Shown here: in pieces, positions 1 through 6,199 of the stretch
Numbering within the stretch: position 1 is the stretch's first letter
Layout of the letters: each line of letters opens with the position of its first letter
Made by a program: the position numbers and the translations under genes
DNA from: a virus
Reading direction: 5' to 3' (one strand)
Virus record (IMG/VR): IMGVR_UViG_3300020439_000032
Span: 1-35,815 of that record
Length of the DNA: 35,815 bases
Notes under the pieces: model-generated
The model's database searches: none
Told to the model about the DNA's origin: nothing
The model's input: only the letters and a program-made list of their open reading frames with translations

Positions 1-72
1 TATATTGGGAGATGTCAAGGATTTTTTTCGATTTTTCTGCGAACCCACCCACTGAGAGACCCCTCTGAGACC

Positions 73-105
73 CTCTGAAACCCCTATGGCTGCAACGTTT
101 CAGAG
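73..105 (+). other. 9-bp hairpin
   Basis: CTCTGAAAC (73-81) pairs perfectly with GTTTCAGAG (97-105) across a 15-nt loop. There is no U-run after it, so it is not an obvious terminator. Function unknown. Confidence 0.45.
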
Positions 106-123
106 CACCTCAGACGCAGGATA

Positions 124-157
124 GTGCTATGCAGAGCGACACATCATGTCGTAGCAC
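124..157 (+). other. bulged stem-loop
   Basis: GTGCTA (124-129) pairs with TAGCAC (152-157), and CGACA (137-141) pairs with TGTCG (147-151). Together they form an 11-bp stem with a 7-nt one-sided bulge and a CATCA loop. It is followed by A-rich rather than U-rich sequence, so it does not look like a terminator. It may be a small RNA or a processing site. Confidence 0.4.
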
Positions 158-200
158 CACAAAAGAACAAAAAAAGAACAAAAAAAACTTTAAAAAAAGC

Positions 201-230
201 TTGACAATGACCCACTAAATCGGTTAGCCT
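201..230 (+). promoter_or_regulatory. TTGACA-N18-TAGCCT promoter, copy 1
   Basis: TTGACA (201-206), an 18-bp spacer and TAGCCT (225-230), followed by TATAAT. This is one of four copies of the same element (the others begin at 551, 14016 and 14839), sharing TTGACARTGAC and TTAGCCT. A start codon (GTG 237) lies exactly 36 nt after the first T of TTGACA, as in the other copies, and opens a peptide of 12 codons or fewer ending at 275. An alternative reading takes TATAAT at 231-236 as the -10, but the 24-bp spacer then argues against it. Confidence 0.7.
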
Positions 231-307
231 TATAATGTGATGATAACAAAGGAGAAGAACGGACTAATAAAGTAACGGTGTAGAGTCGAATATCGATAGA
301 CATTAAC

Positions 308-357
308 CCAATCCCTCGTAGATGATAGAAGTGTTCGCAACCTTCCGAGGGGATTGG
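308..357 (+). promoter_or_regulatory. two-tier leader hairpin with UUCG loop
   Basis: CCAATCCCTCG (308-318) pairs with CGAGGGGATTGG (346-357), 11 bp with one bulged G. Inside it GAAG (328-331) pairs with CTTC (342-345), capped by a GTG-UUCG-CA mini-stem (tetraloop 334-337). It ends 21 nt before the ATG at 379 and leaves the GGAG ribosome site (about 370-373) outside the stem. It could be an attenuator, an mRNA stabiliser or a protein-binding site. Confidence 0.5.
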
Positions 358-378
358 TGTATCTAAACGGAGTGATTT

Positions 379-582
379 ATGGTAAAAATGTATGATTTAA
401 ACAAGGCAAAGACGGTAGCAGAGTCTATTTCCACGTTAAATAAGGGTGAAATAGAGATGCTCGCAGAGATAATGGTCGCAAATAATATCGCAGATGACCT
501 AGAATTCTACTTAAATGCCAGTAAATTTGATAAAAAAGTCACAAAACTACTTGACAATGACCCCTCTTTTGGTGTAGCCTAG
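379..582 (+). CDS. hypothetical protein, 67 aa
   Basis: Not recognised. A small, mostly helical and acidic protein with no membrane segment, signal peptide or known motif. The start is supported by a GGAG-type Shine-Dalgarno a few bases upstream. It is the first gene after the folded leader and the promoter at 201. The last codons (LLDNDPSF) are written with TTGACAATGACCC, so the end of the gene doubles as the -35 part of the next promoter (551-580). Confidence 0.7.
   Translation: MVKMYDLNKAKTVAESISTLNKGEIEMLAEIMVANNIADDLEFYLNASKFDKKVTKLLDNDPSFGVA
551..580 (+). promoter_or_regulatory. TTGACA-N18-TAGCCT promoter, copy 2
   Basis: TTGACA (551-556), 18-bp spacer, TAGCCT (575-580), inside the end of the 379-582 gene. 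The next ATG (587) is exactly 36 nt from the first T. The first 13 bases are identical to copy 1. Unlike the other copies it has no TATA-like hexamer just before the start codon, which favours TAGCCT as the true -10. Confidence 0.6.
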
Positions 583-586
583 CAGT

Positions 587-757
587 ATGAATGGGATAAT
601 AAACGCAATAAAAGACTATCATAACCTATCAGAGAGTGAACAGGCACATGTTGATGCAGCTCTAGATAGTCTAGAAGATAGTCAAGAAGAAGGCGTATGC
701 GTGTGCGGTGCTAAGGACTGCCCCGAAGAATACGTACATACGACCAGTGGCTATTAA
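587..757 (+). CDS. small cysteine-containing hypothetical protein, 56 aa
   Basis: Not recognised. The N-terminal half is an acidic helix (SESEQAHVDAALDSLEDS). The C-terminal half carries CVCGAKDC, three cysteines that could bind a metal. There is no Shine-Dalgarno; the ATG lies where a transcript from the 551 promoter should start, so translation may be leaderless. It begins 5 nt after the 379-582 gene and its end overlaps the next gene out of frame. Confidence 0.55.
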   Translation: MNGIINAIKDYHNLSESEQAHVDAALDSLEDSQEEGVCVCGAKDCPEEYVHTTSGY

Positions 758-914
758 TAGATTTAAGTTAGAGACGTGGTATGACCCCGAAGGGGAACCA
801 ACGGTGGAGTATTTTACGTCTCTCAAAGAGTGCTCTCAGTTAGCGGCCAGTCGCTCTAAAGAGGGTTTGACCGTAGTAATAGAAAGAGTCGGAGAGAGTC
901 AAGAAACCTTTTAG
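747..914 (+). CDS. hypothetical protein, about 55 aa
   Basis: Not recognised. The reading frame is open from GTG 708, but GTG 747 is preferred because it overlaps the preceding gene by only 11 nt; neither has a clear ribosome site. The protein looks like a short beta-rich domain (KLETWYDPEGEPTVEYF) followed by a helix. No motif supports a function. The start is uncertain. Confidence 0.5.
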   Translation: MAINRFKLETWYDPEGEPTVEYFTSLKECSQLAASRSKEGLTVVIERVGESQETF

Positions 915-1043
915 GGCTCCTGTGAGGGTCTCAGAGCAGTGTTTTGGGACTCCTATAAAGAAAACAAATGGGGTCATGCACCCACCCTGAAAGTTGGCGA
1001 AGATTATATGATTAACCAGTGAAAAATTTTTTCGGGCAAAAAT

Positions 1044-1226
1044 ATGAGTGAAAACGAATTTATGATTGAACAAGATAAATGGAATGCGATTCTTGATACA
1101 CTGCGTGAGAGCGGTGCTATGAATATGTTTGGTGCTCCCCGTTACCTTAACGAAGAGTTTGGCATTCCCATGCACCAAGCAAAAGAGATATTCATGGCAT
1201 GGACTTTGACTTACACTAAGGAGTAA
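1044..1226 (+). CDS. hypothetical protein, 60 aa
   Basis: Not recognised. A short, mainly helical soluble protein; the second half (APRYLNEEFGIPMHQAKEIF) could form a helix-turn-helix-like pair, but this is weak. It heads a run of tightly coupled small genes through 1818. The 129 nt upstream hold no gene but include an inverted copy (924-936) of a sequence at 63-75. Confidence 0.65.
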   Translation: MSENEFMIEQDKWNAILDTLRESGAMNMFGAPRYLNEEFGIPMHQAKEIFMAWTLTYTKE

Positions 1227-1229
1227 ACT

Positions 1230-1346
1230 ATGTACGATATATCTGAAAAAGGTGAGAAACAATATAAACGTGTGAAGTATTTAATTTATGGTCTGTACGT
1301 ATTCATACCATTGGTTATGATATTCTTCACTAATGGGGCACACTAA
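1230..1346 (+). CDS. tiny single-pass membrane protein, 38 aa
   Basis: Residues about 15-35 (YLIYGLYVFIPLVMIFF) form one strongly hydrophobic helix after a short charged N-terminus. AAGGAG (1218-1223) lies 6 nt before the ATG. The stop overlaps the next start (TAATG). Function unknown; tiny phage membrane proteins can affect lysis timing or exclude superinfecting phage, but nothing here points to either. Confidence 0.65.
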   Translation: MYDISEKGEKQYKRVKYLIYGLYVFIPLVMIFFTNGAH

Positions 1347-1669
1347 TGAGTAATATATTCTACGGTTCAATGACTCATTCTTACAACGGTAAGAAACGTA
1401 AGACCACAGCGTATAGGCGTAAAAAGTCTGTTCCACCCTTGAGTGGTAAACCTTTACAAGTTCCTGACCATGTGTTGGAGCGTCAAGAGGCGGCACGTAA
1501 ACACCGTGAACAGTACCCTTCTCTCGGCGTAGGTACGTCCAAGTATGTACCCCAAGAGTCGCAGGACTATAAGAAAGAGATAAGTAAACAGTACACAGTC
1601 GCACCAGCGTACAACAAAGGTGCGTACCAAGTGATTAATCCCGATAACATTGTTGATATAGGTAAATGA
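1346..1669 (+). CDS. basic hypothetical protein, 107 aa
   Basis: Not recognised. The N-terminus is rich in Lys/Arg and Tyr (NGKKRKTTAYRRKKS), and the rest is low in hydrophobic residues, so it is probably largely unstructured and able to bind nucleic acid. It is coupled to the membrane protein before it (TAATG) and to the one after it (ATGA). The composition resembles short basic proteins of T4-like marine phages, but no family can be named. Confidence 0.65.
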   Translation: MSNIFYGSMTHSYNGKKRKTTAYRRKKSVPPLSGKPLQVPDHVLERQEAARKHREQYPSLGVGTSKYVPQESQDYKKEISKQYTVAPAYNKGAYQVINPDNIVDIGK

Positions 1670-1818
1670 TAGAACTCGCAATACAAATAACTTTGGTGTT
1701 ACTTGCAGGTGCCTTTGCAGTCGGTTCCGTCTTAGTGTATGCTGACATGAAAGCAAATAAGACGGGTAAGTTTGATAAGCAAGGTCAAGTCAAGTATACC
1801 AAAGGTGATAATACGTAG
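1666..1818 (+). CDS. small membrane-anchored protein, 50 aa
   Basis: An N-terminal hydrophobic helix (residues about 3-25, ITLVLLAGAFAVGSVLVY) is followed by a lysine-rich polar tail. Overlaps the previous gene by ATGA and the next by TAGTG. There is no lipobox, so it is probably an uncleaved anchor. Function unknown. Confidence 0.6.
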   Translation: MIELAIQITLVLLAGAFAVGSVLVYADMKANKTGKFDKQGQVKYTKGDNT

Positions 1819-2513
1819 TGACTGAACATATTACGTTATTCCCCACGACCATTCTCAAGCAACAGGTAACAGTGTCTGCGGAAGAGAAGGATTTGTGGTT
1901 TACTTTATTCCTGAAGCATTCCAATGCTCACGGTGAGTCCAGTGATTATATTGGTTACGAACAATTACACTTGGAAGAGTGTGTGGCAAATTTTTATTAT
2001 GACACCCTACAAAAGGCAACTCACGAATATTTAACTATGTTGTCCATCTCTGATGCCAGTAATCTGAATATCTATCTGACCAAGTCATGGTTTAACGTGA
2101 CCAATCGTGCAGGCATTAATCGACACAATCATGCGGAACACCATATCTCGTTTGTATATTATCCGCACGTCCCTCAAGACAATAACGCTGGTCTGATTCT
2201 TGAACACAGCGGTAAGCACCCGAATGAACCCTACGAAGGTTTTCTGCAAACCAACACCTTTGAACAAAATCAATTCAATGCAGTGACGTGTAACCTTCCT
2301 GTCAGTGAAGGTATTTTATATTTGTATCCTTCCGATTTGTATCATTACATTGACGCTGACTATCAACCCATTCAAGGGTTTCACAATAAACAGGATTTAA
2401 GTAATGCAAGAGTTTGTGTTGCAGGAGATATGCTGTTGACTGCACAACACAGTACGTATCAACGAGCACTTCCGCCGTTGGAAAAGTGGCAAAAACTAAA
2501 TGGAAATATTTGA
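1818..2513 (+). CDS. 2OG-Fe(II) oxygenase-like protein
   Basis: 231 aa, starting at GTG within the preceding stop (TAGTG). It resembles the putative 2-oxoglutarate/Fe(II) hydroxylases of the TIGR02466/PF13759 type. Residues 102-116 carry the HNH-x5-ISFVYYP signature with likely metal ligands at H103/H105. A distal His (H176 in YLYPSDLYHYID) is followed by R198, the expected 2-oxoglutarate-binding Arg. Such proteins are common in marine T4-like phages; substrates are unknown, and a protein or nucleotide could be hydroxylated. The window also encodes an IscA-like protein, but no direct link is shown. Family assignment is fairly safe, function is not. Confidence 0.7.
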   Translation: MTEHITLFPTTILKQQVTVSAEEKDLWFTLFLKHSNAHGESSDYIGYEQLHLEECVANFYYDTLQKATHEYLTMLSISDASNLNIYLTKSWFNVTNRAGINRHNHAEHHISFVYYPHVPQDNNAGLILEHSGKHPNEPYEGFLQTNTFEQNQFNAVTCNLPVSEGILYLYPSDLYHYIDADYQPIQGFHNKQDLSNARVCVAGDMLLTAQHSTYQRALPPLEKWQKLNGNI

Positions 2514-2658
2514 TTTTATATGGGTACTGCTGAGTATCGGCATTACCATTGGTATCGTGATAATAGCAGTCACTGCTTTTATCCGTGTGGGTTGGGTACT
2601 GGCAAAATGGTTAGCACCCTTACTTTTGATTATATACATAATCGCAAACTGGGTATAG
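2500..2658 (+). CDS. two-helix membrane protein, 52 aa
   Basis: Two hydrophobic helices (about residues 5-27 and 33-51) with a short RVGW turn containing one Arg. It overlaps the end of the oxygenase gene by 14 nt in another frame. A hairpin topology with short ends is compatible with a small holin-like or exclusion protein, but this is a guess from shape only. Confidence 0.55.
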   Translation: MEIFDFIWVLLSIGITIGIVIIAVTAFIRVGWVLAKWLAPLLLIIYIIANWV

Positions 2659-2670
2659 GAGAAAAAACAA

Positions 2671-2913
2671 ATGAATGAACAAGGTGAACTCTTTGGTGTC
2701 TACGACTGGGAGAATGTCGAGAAAGCAAACAAGTATGCAAAAGGTATTACCTTTATCGATTATAAATTTAAACGCAAGGGCGATTATATAATTTTCGATA
2801 AGGAACTTAAACTGGAAAATCTTGGCATGAAAGAAGGTGACGTATTGGACGTAAAACTTTCTGACACCAATCAGGTATTCTTTGCAATAAGGAAACCTGA
2901 CAATGCAATTTGA
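2671..2913 (+). CDS. hypothetical protein, 80 aa
   Basis: Not recognised. A soluble mixed alpha/beta protein with a compact C-terminal beta segment (GDVLDVKLSDTNQVFFAIRK). TAGGAGA upstream (2656-2662) supports the start. The end overlaps the following gene by 11 nt, so the two are probably translated together. Confidence 0.65.
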   Translation: MNEQGELFGVYDWENVEKANKYAKGITFIDYKFKRKGDYIIFDKELKLENLGMKEGDVLDVKLSDTNQVFFAIRKPDNAI

Positions 2914-3115
2914 AATCAATGAACTGGAAGAAGCACTCTTACAAGACGGACAAGTTGTCCCTGTGGACATACGCAATCGTCTCAATGTCTTACGTGACTT
3001 TGCACGTACCTATGACGCATTGCTGGAGTTGGTGCAAGTTGCACTGCCTCACACTTATGCAGTCATGTTTGAGGACGAAGGCGAACTAATTATAGCGGAC
3101 GATGAAGACGATTAA
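2903..3115 (+). CDS. acidic hypothetical protein, 70 aa
   Basis: Not recognised. Mostly helical with a strongly acidic C-terminus (EDEGELIIADDEDD). Overlaps the preceding gene by 11 nt with a ribosome-site-like AAGGAAA before it. An acidic tail of this kind could mimic nucleic acid or bind a basic partner; no motif confirms that. Confidence 0.65.
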   Translation: MQFEINELEEALLQDGQVVPVDIRNRLNVLRDFARTYDALLELVQVALPHTYAVMFEDEGELIIADDEDD

Positions 3116-3143
3116 AAGAATTCAATTATATCTAAAAACCCTC

Positions 3144-3173
3144 TTGTCAAAGACAGGGTCGATAGATTATAAT
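3144..3173 (+). promoter_or_regulatory. sigma70-like promoter
   Basis: TTGTCA (3144-3149), 18-bp spacer and a perfect TATAAT (3168-3173). The predicted start lies about 25 nt before the ATG at 3207, leaving room for its AAAGGAGA ribosome site. This is why the shorter start was chosen for the downstream gene. Confidence 0.65.
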
Positions 3174-3206
3174 GAATACTCAATAAGCAAACCAAAAGGA
3201 GAAAAT

Positions 3207-3464
3207 ATGGCAGCTCGATTGACTAAAAAGCAGAAGGTACTAAACCTTCTATCAAAAGGTAACAACGTGGCGTGGACTACAATCCGCAACAGGTTTGACC
3301 TTACATCACCTAGAGCAATGATTGACACTTTGAGAAGTGAAGGTCATGTAATCTACGTGAACACCGTTGGTGGAAAAACCTTCTACAGGTTAGGAACACC
3401 TTCAGCAGCGATTATCCAAGCGGGTATCGATGCGGTTCTTGGTACTGAACAAGCATACGCTTAA
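3207..3464 (+). CDS. winged-helix DNA-binding protein
   Basis: 85 aa. Starts LTKKQKVLNLLSKG then WTTIRNRFDLTSPRAMIDTLR, a helix-turn-helix, followed by GHVIYVNTVGGKTFYRLGTP, the expected beta wing. I recognise the same layout from short conserved proteins of T4-like cyanophages. The frame is open back to 3102, but the ATG at 3207 has a strong AAAGGAGA site and its own promoter (3144-3173). Alone between a promoter and a terminator, it forms a one-gene unit, fitting a regulator of phage or host transcription. The DNA target is unknown. Confidence 0.7.
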   Translation: MAARLTKKQKVLNLLSKGNNVAWTTIRNRFDLTSPRAMIDTLRSEGHVIYVNTVGGKTFYRLGTPSAAIIQAGIDAVLGTEQAYA

Positions 3465-3569
3465 TCAGTGACTGGGTTAGGGGATAAGGGATACGAACAT
3501 CACCAAGTCCACAATTTCTTTCACGACATGAGTGAGAGTGATATCCACCCCCTAGAAGGTTGACTAAAT
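3465..3569 (+). other. structured 3' untranslated stretch
   Basis: About 105 nt between the winged-helix gene and the terminator. TAGGGG and GGGATA near its start can pair with TATCC and CCCCTA near 3543-3554, closing a large loop. No gene is seen. It may be a stabilising 3' end or a small RNA released with the transcript. Confidence 0.35.
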
Positions 3570-3603
3570 AAAGGGTAGGCGGTCAAACGTCTATCCTTTT
3601 TTT
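3570..3603 (+). terminator. rho-independent terminator
   Basis: AAAGGGTAGGCG (3570-3581) pairs with CGTCTATCCTTT (3588-3599), a 12-bp stem including two G-U pairs, with a 6-nt loop and a run of T that extends to 3603. It ends the transcript of the winged-helix gene. Confidence 0.85.
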
Positions 3604-3615
3604 ATGGAGTATAGT

Positions 3616-3765
3616 ATGACAGAGTATGACACAAATGAAAAGTTTTTGACAATCATTACCTTATTCAATTCATTGCCCCTAGAGGATAGATTATCCCTAC
3701 TCAAATTATTGAAACAACATCATAAGGACGCAATTGCGAATCCAGTTTTACTGAGCGAAGAATGA
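3616..3765 (+). CDS. small hypothetical protein, 49 aa
   Basis: Not recognised. Mostly helical, leucine-rich (LPLEDRLSLLKLLKQHH), soluble. GGAG at 3606-3609 supports ATG 3616; an in-frame ATG at 3604 lies in the terminator tail and has no ribosome site. The stop overlaps the carbamoyltransferase start (ATGA), so it is probably co-translated with that enzyme and could be an accessory or regulator of it. Confidence 0.6.
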   Translation: MTEYDTNEKFLTIITLFNSLPLEDRLSLLKLLKQHHKDAIANPVLLSEE

Positions 3766-4970
3766 AAGTAATAGGTATTAATACATCACACGACACTGCT
3801 ATCTGTTCGATGACAGACGGTAAGATAGATTTTTATCACGAAGAAGCACGTTGGTGCCGTAACAAATGGTTTAGTCCTGATTGGAATCATGAGAATAGTC
3901 AATTTAATGATACCAATTTTAAATCATTGGACTATGCATTTGGTAAGGACGGCGAAAAAGTTGAAGAGTATGACACGATAGGTTTTGTGTCTTTTGATAG
4001 ACGTTTCCATGACTTAGATTTTTATTACAAAGACGAAGAAGACAAAGACGTTATCTTTAATTATCTCGAAGATAGATTCCTCGCAGAAGACATACGTAAC
4101 TTTATCGTAGCAGAACCCATTACAAGAGAACGTGTTGACGAATGTGCTGAAACATTTCGTGAACACTTCACTCCTAACAAAGGGCGAATCGTACACCAAA
4201 AAGATAATGACACAAATGATATCATACTGAATGATAAAATTATTGAACCCTACGGTATTACCAGTTATGACTTCTTACAGAATGAACACCACCTGTTTCA
4301 TGCAATGGGAGTCTTGTATCAATCACCATTCAAAGAAGCACTGATATTAGTTTGTGACGGTGGCGGTGCAAAGTTTTTCCATGACCAGTTTCCAAACTAT
4401 CAAGAAATGGAATCTATGTTTTATCTGAGTGAACAAGACATTACTCCATTGTACAAACACTTATCTAATTCACGTGCAGTTGCAACAATGGATATCCAAA
4501 CATGGGACTCAGAATACTTTGCACACCCACAAAGATTTGGTCTTGACGATGCTGGATTTGACGTTGAGTTAAGTTCTGCTATAAGTGAAGGACAGAAGTT
4601 TAGTGCCCTTTCATCGTTATTAGGTTATGACCAGCATGGACGAGCTGCTGGTAAGGTTATGGGTATGGCAAGTTACGGACTAGAAAAAAGAACAGACGCT
4701 TACACGTCTCAAGACTTAGCAGGTAGACTGCAAACAGAAACAGTTCAACATACTCGTAAACTTATTGAACGACTTGTTGAATATAAACCTGAATGCAAAA
4801 ACATTTGTTTGAGTGGTGGATATGCATTGAACTGTGTGGGTAACTATCAGTATCTTGACATGTTCCCTAATCATAACTTCTTTATTGACCCTTGTGCTCA
4901 TGACGGTGGAACTGCAATTGGGTCGTGTGTTAAAAATACTTTTTATAAAGACACGGGATACACATTATGA
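3762..4970 (+). CDS. carbamoyltransferase, N-terminal (Kae1-like) half
   Basis: 402 aa. Matches the N-terminal domain of NodU/CmcH/TobZ O-carbamoyltransferases (PF02543). It has the opening GINTSHDTAI (5-14), the metal-binding HHLFHA (176-181), LVCDGGG (196-202), GKVMGMASYG (297-306), LSGGYALNC (350-358) and HDGGTAIG (380-387). This domain makes the second step, passing carbamoyl from carbamoyl-adenylate to a hydroxyl group. The C-terminal domain is a separate downstream gene overlapping by ATGA. Related phage enzymes are known to carbamoylate 5-hydroxymethylcytosine, so DNA modification is possible, but no hydroxymethylase is visible here. The substrate could also be a sugar or nucleotide. 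Confidence 0.85.
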   Translation: MKVIGINTSHDTAICSMTDGKIDFYHEEARWCRNKWFSPDWNHENSQFNDTNFKSLDYAFGKDGEKVEEYDTIGFVSFDRRFHDLDFYYKDEEDKDVIFNYLEDRFLAEDIRNFIVAEPITRERVDECAETFREHFTPNKGRIVHQKDNDTNDIILNDKIIEPYGITSYDFLQNEHHLFHAMGVLYQSPFKEALILVCDGGGAKFFHDQFPNYQEMESMFYLSEQDITPLYKHLSNSRAVATMDIQTWDSEYFAHPQRFGLDDAGFDVELSSAISEGQKFSALSSLLGYDQHGRAAGKVMGMASYGLEKRTDAYTSQDLAGRLQTETVQHTRKLIERLVEYKPECKNICLSGGYALNCVGNYQYLDMFPNHNFFIDPCAHDGGTAIGSCVKNTFYKDTGYTL

Positions 4971-5671
4971 TTACAGAAAACGTACATGGTATAGAAGAAG
5001 AGAATGCAATTGAGTTTGCGCCAGGCAAATATGTTATTCGTACTCAAGACGAAGCAGTCCGACAACTTGCTAATCAACAAATCGTTGGAATCTTTCAGGG
5101 TGAGTCAGAAATTGGCCCACGTGCATTGGGCAATCGTTCTATATTGTTTGACCCGACTAATCCTCATGCAAAAGAAATTGTTAATCAAATTAAAGAACGT
5201 GAAGAGTTTAGACCTTTTGCTGGTTCTATGTTGTTAGAATACTTTGACGAATACTTTATAACTTCTACTCTTAAAGAATCGCCTTACATGAGTTATGCGA
5301 TTCCAGTTAAGAAAGAAAAGGTGCAAGAGATAAGTTCTATTGTTCACCATGACTTTACTTGTAGAATCCAAACAGTTACCGAAGAACAGAACAAGAACTA
5401 TTACAATCTAATCAAAGCATGGCATGAAGAAAGTAACTGCCCGATTGTCTTTAACACTTCATTCAACCTAGGTGGTGAAGCAATGGTTGAAACTATTGAA
5501 GACGCAATGGATACTTGCAAAAGGTGTGATATCAATTTTATCTACATACCCGAAGACCAAGACATAGAAGTAAAGGAAATGTCTAAGGAAGATTATGTTG
5601 AACTTACTAAAGATGACACTTCTACTGAAAAACTTTTAAGTGCAGATAAGGGTGCATTTATAAATAGTTGA
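4967..5671 (+). CDS. carbamoyltransferase, C-terminal (YrdC-like) half
   Basis: 234 aa. Matches the C-terminal domain of the same family (PF16861). FQGESEIGPRALGNRSIL (43-60) and FRPFAGSML (81-89) are the classic core, and NTSFNLGGEAMV (163-174) is the nucleotide-binding signature near the end. In TobZ this domain makes carbamoyl-adenylate from ATP and carbamoyl phosphate. The usual enzyme is one chain of roughly 550-600 aa; here 402 and 234 aa are linked by an ATGA overlap, with both halves carrying intact motifs. That looks like a stable two-subunit enzyme rather than a broken gene. Confidence 0.85.
   Translation: MITENVHGIEEENAIEFAPGKYVIRTQDEAVRQLANQQIVGIFQGESEIGPRALGNRSILFDPTNPHAKEIVNQIKEREEFRPFAGSMLLEYFDEYFITSTLKESPYMSYAIPVKKEKVQEISSIVHHDFTCRIQTVTEEQNKNYYNLIKAWHEESNCPIVFNTSFNLGGEAMVETIEDAMDTCKRCDINFIYIPEDQDIEVKEMSKEDYVELTKDDTSTEKLLSADKGAFINS
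5659..5666 (+). promoter_or_regulatory. T4-type late promoter box TATAAATA
   Basis: A perfect TATAAATA, the sequence recognised by the gp55/gp33/clamp late RNA polymerase in T4. It lies inside the end of the carbamoyltransferase gene and exactly 5 nt before ATG 5672, so transcription should begin at or next to the start codon. Confidence 0.65.
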
Positions 5672-5989
5672 ATGGAACTAACCAATAAAGCAATAGGAAA
5701 ATTAATTGAGAAAACTGCTGGAAAATATAACACTGTACGTGTTGGGCTCACTGGTGGGGGTTGCGCTGGTATGGAGTATGTATTTAAGTATAACGAACCC
5801 ATTGACAATGACCCAACCGATACCGTGCTTGACTACGGAAAATTTACAATACGGATTGATAGCAAGTCCCTACCCTTCTTACAAGACGCAACCCTCGACT
5901 ATGTGGTGCGTGGAATCAACGAATCATTTGAAATCATCAACCCCGCCGAAGAATCAAGATGCGGTTGTGGAGTCTCGGTGATATTTTAG
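5672..5989 (+). CDS. IscA/HesB-type iron-sulfur protein
   Basis: 105 aa, the normal length of the family. It has the three conserved cysteines: C31 in GGGCAGMEY, and C97 and C99 in SRCGCGVSV near the C-terminus. A-type proteins hold or deliver Fe-S clusters or iron. Homologues occur in marine T4-like phages. The ATG directly follows the preceding stop, with no ribosome site, and is placed 5 nt after a late promoter box, which suggests late expression. The client protein is unknown. Confidence 0.88.
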   Translation: MELTNKAIGKLIEKTAGKYNTVRVGLTGGGCAGMEYVFKYNEPIDNDPTDTVLDYGKFTIRIDSKSLPFLQDATLDYVVRGINESFEIINPAEESRCGCGVSVIF

Positions 5990-6004
5990 AAAAAGAGGTA
6001 TATT

Positions 6005-6199
6005 ATGAAATGGTGGGAAACATTATGGAAGCAGGACGTAGAAAAAGATACGTGGCAAGAACCTGACCCTGCAGAGGTGACAATCGATAATGCTTATAAG
6101 ACTCGCTGGATATGGTATCATACCATTCTTGGAATTGGCATTTTCATGGTTAACATATTATTGATTGCCATTCTAATTGTGCTGGCAATAAAATTATGA
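6005..6199 (+). CDS. single-pass membrane protein, 64 aa
   Basis: A charged N-terminal half of about 35 residues is followed by one long hydrophobic helix (about 38-63, TILGIGIFMVNILLIAILIVLAI) ending in K-L. Preceded by AAGAGGT. The likely topology is a C-terminal anchor. It overlaps the nuclease gene by ATGA. Function unknown. Confidence 0.7.
   Translation: MKWWETLWKQDVEKDTWQEPDPAEVTIDNAYKTRWIWYHTILGIGIFMVNILLIAILIVLAIKL

Larger units (their letters stand above)
1..378. other. gene-free leader region with hairpins
   Basis: No convincing protein gene lies here. The stretch holds near-repeats of CTCTGARACCC (about 55-84), a 9-bp hairpin (arms 73-81 and 97-105), a second hairpin (arms 124-129 plus 137-141 against 147-151 plus 152-157), an A-rich run (about 158-199), a promoter (201-230) and a folded leader (308-357). 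A T-rich run at 24-38 may be the tail of an upstream terminator outside the window. The region probably controls the small-gene operon that starts at 379, but it could also encode a small RNA. Confidence 0.6.

Noticed and set aside
840-1262. Minus-strand reading frame of 140 codons
   Set aside because: Antisense to coupled plus-strand genes with ribosome sites; low-complexity Phe/Ser-rich product typical of a shadow frame.
3646-3675. TTGACA promoter inside the 49-aa gene
   Set aside because: No acceptable -10 at 16-18 bp and no start codon at +36.
5802-5814. A fifth TTGACAATGACCC identical to the promoter start, inside the IscA-like gene
   Set aside because: No TAGCCT or TATAAT follows at the right distance, and the bases encode a normal protein segment (IDNDP). 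Treated as coincidence.
5706-5981. Second-frame reading frame inside the IscA-like gene
   Set aside because: The overlapping frame has all IscA cysteines and family length; the alternative product shows no motif.
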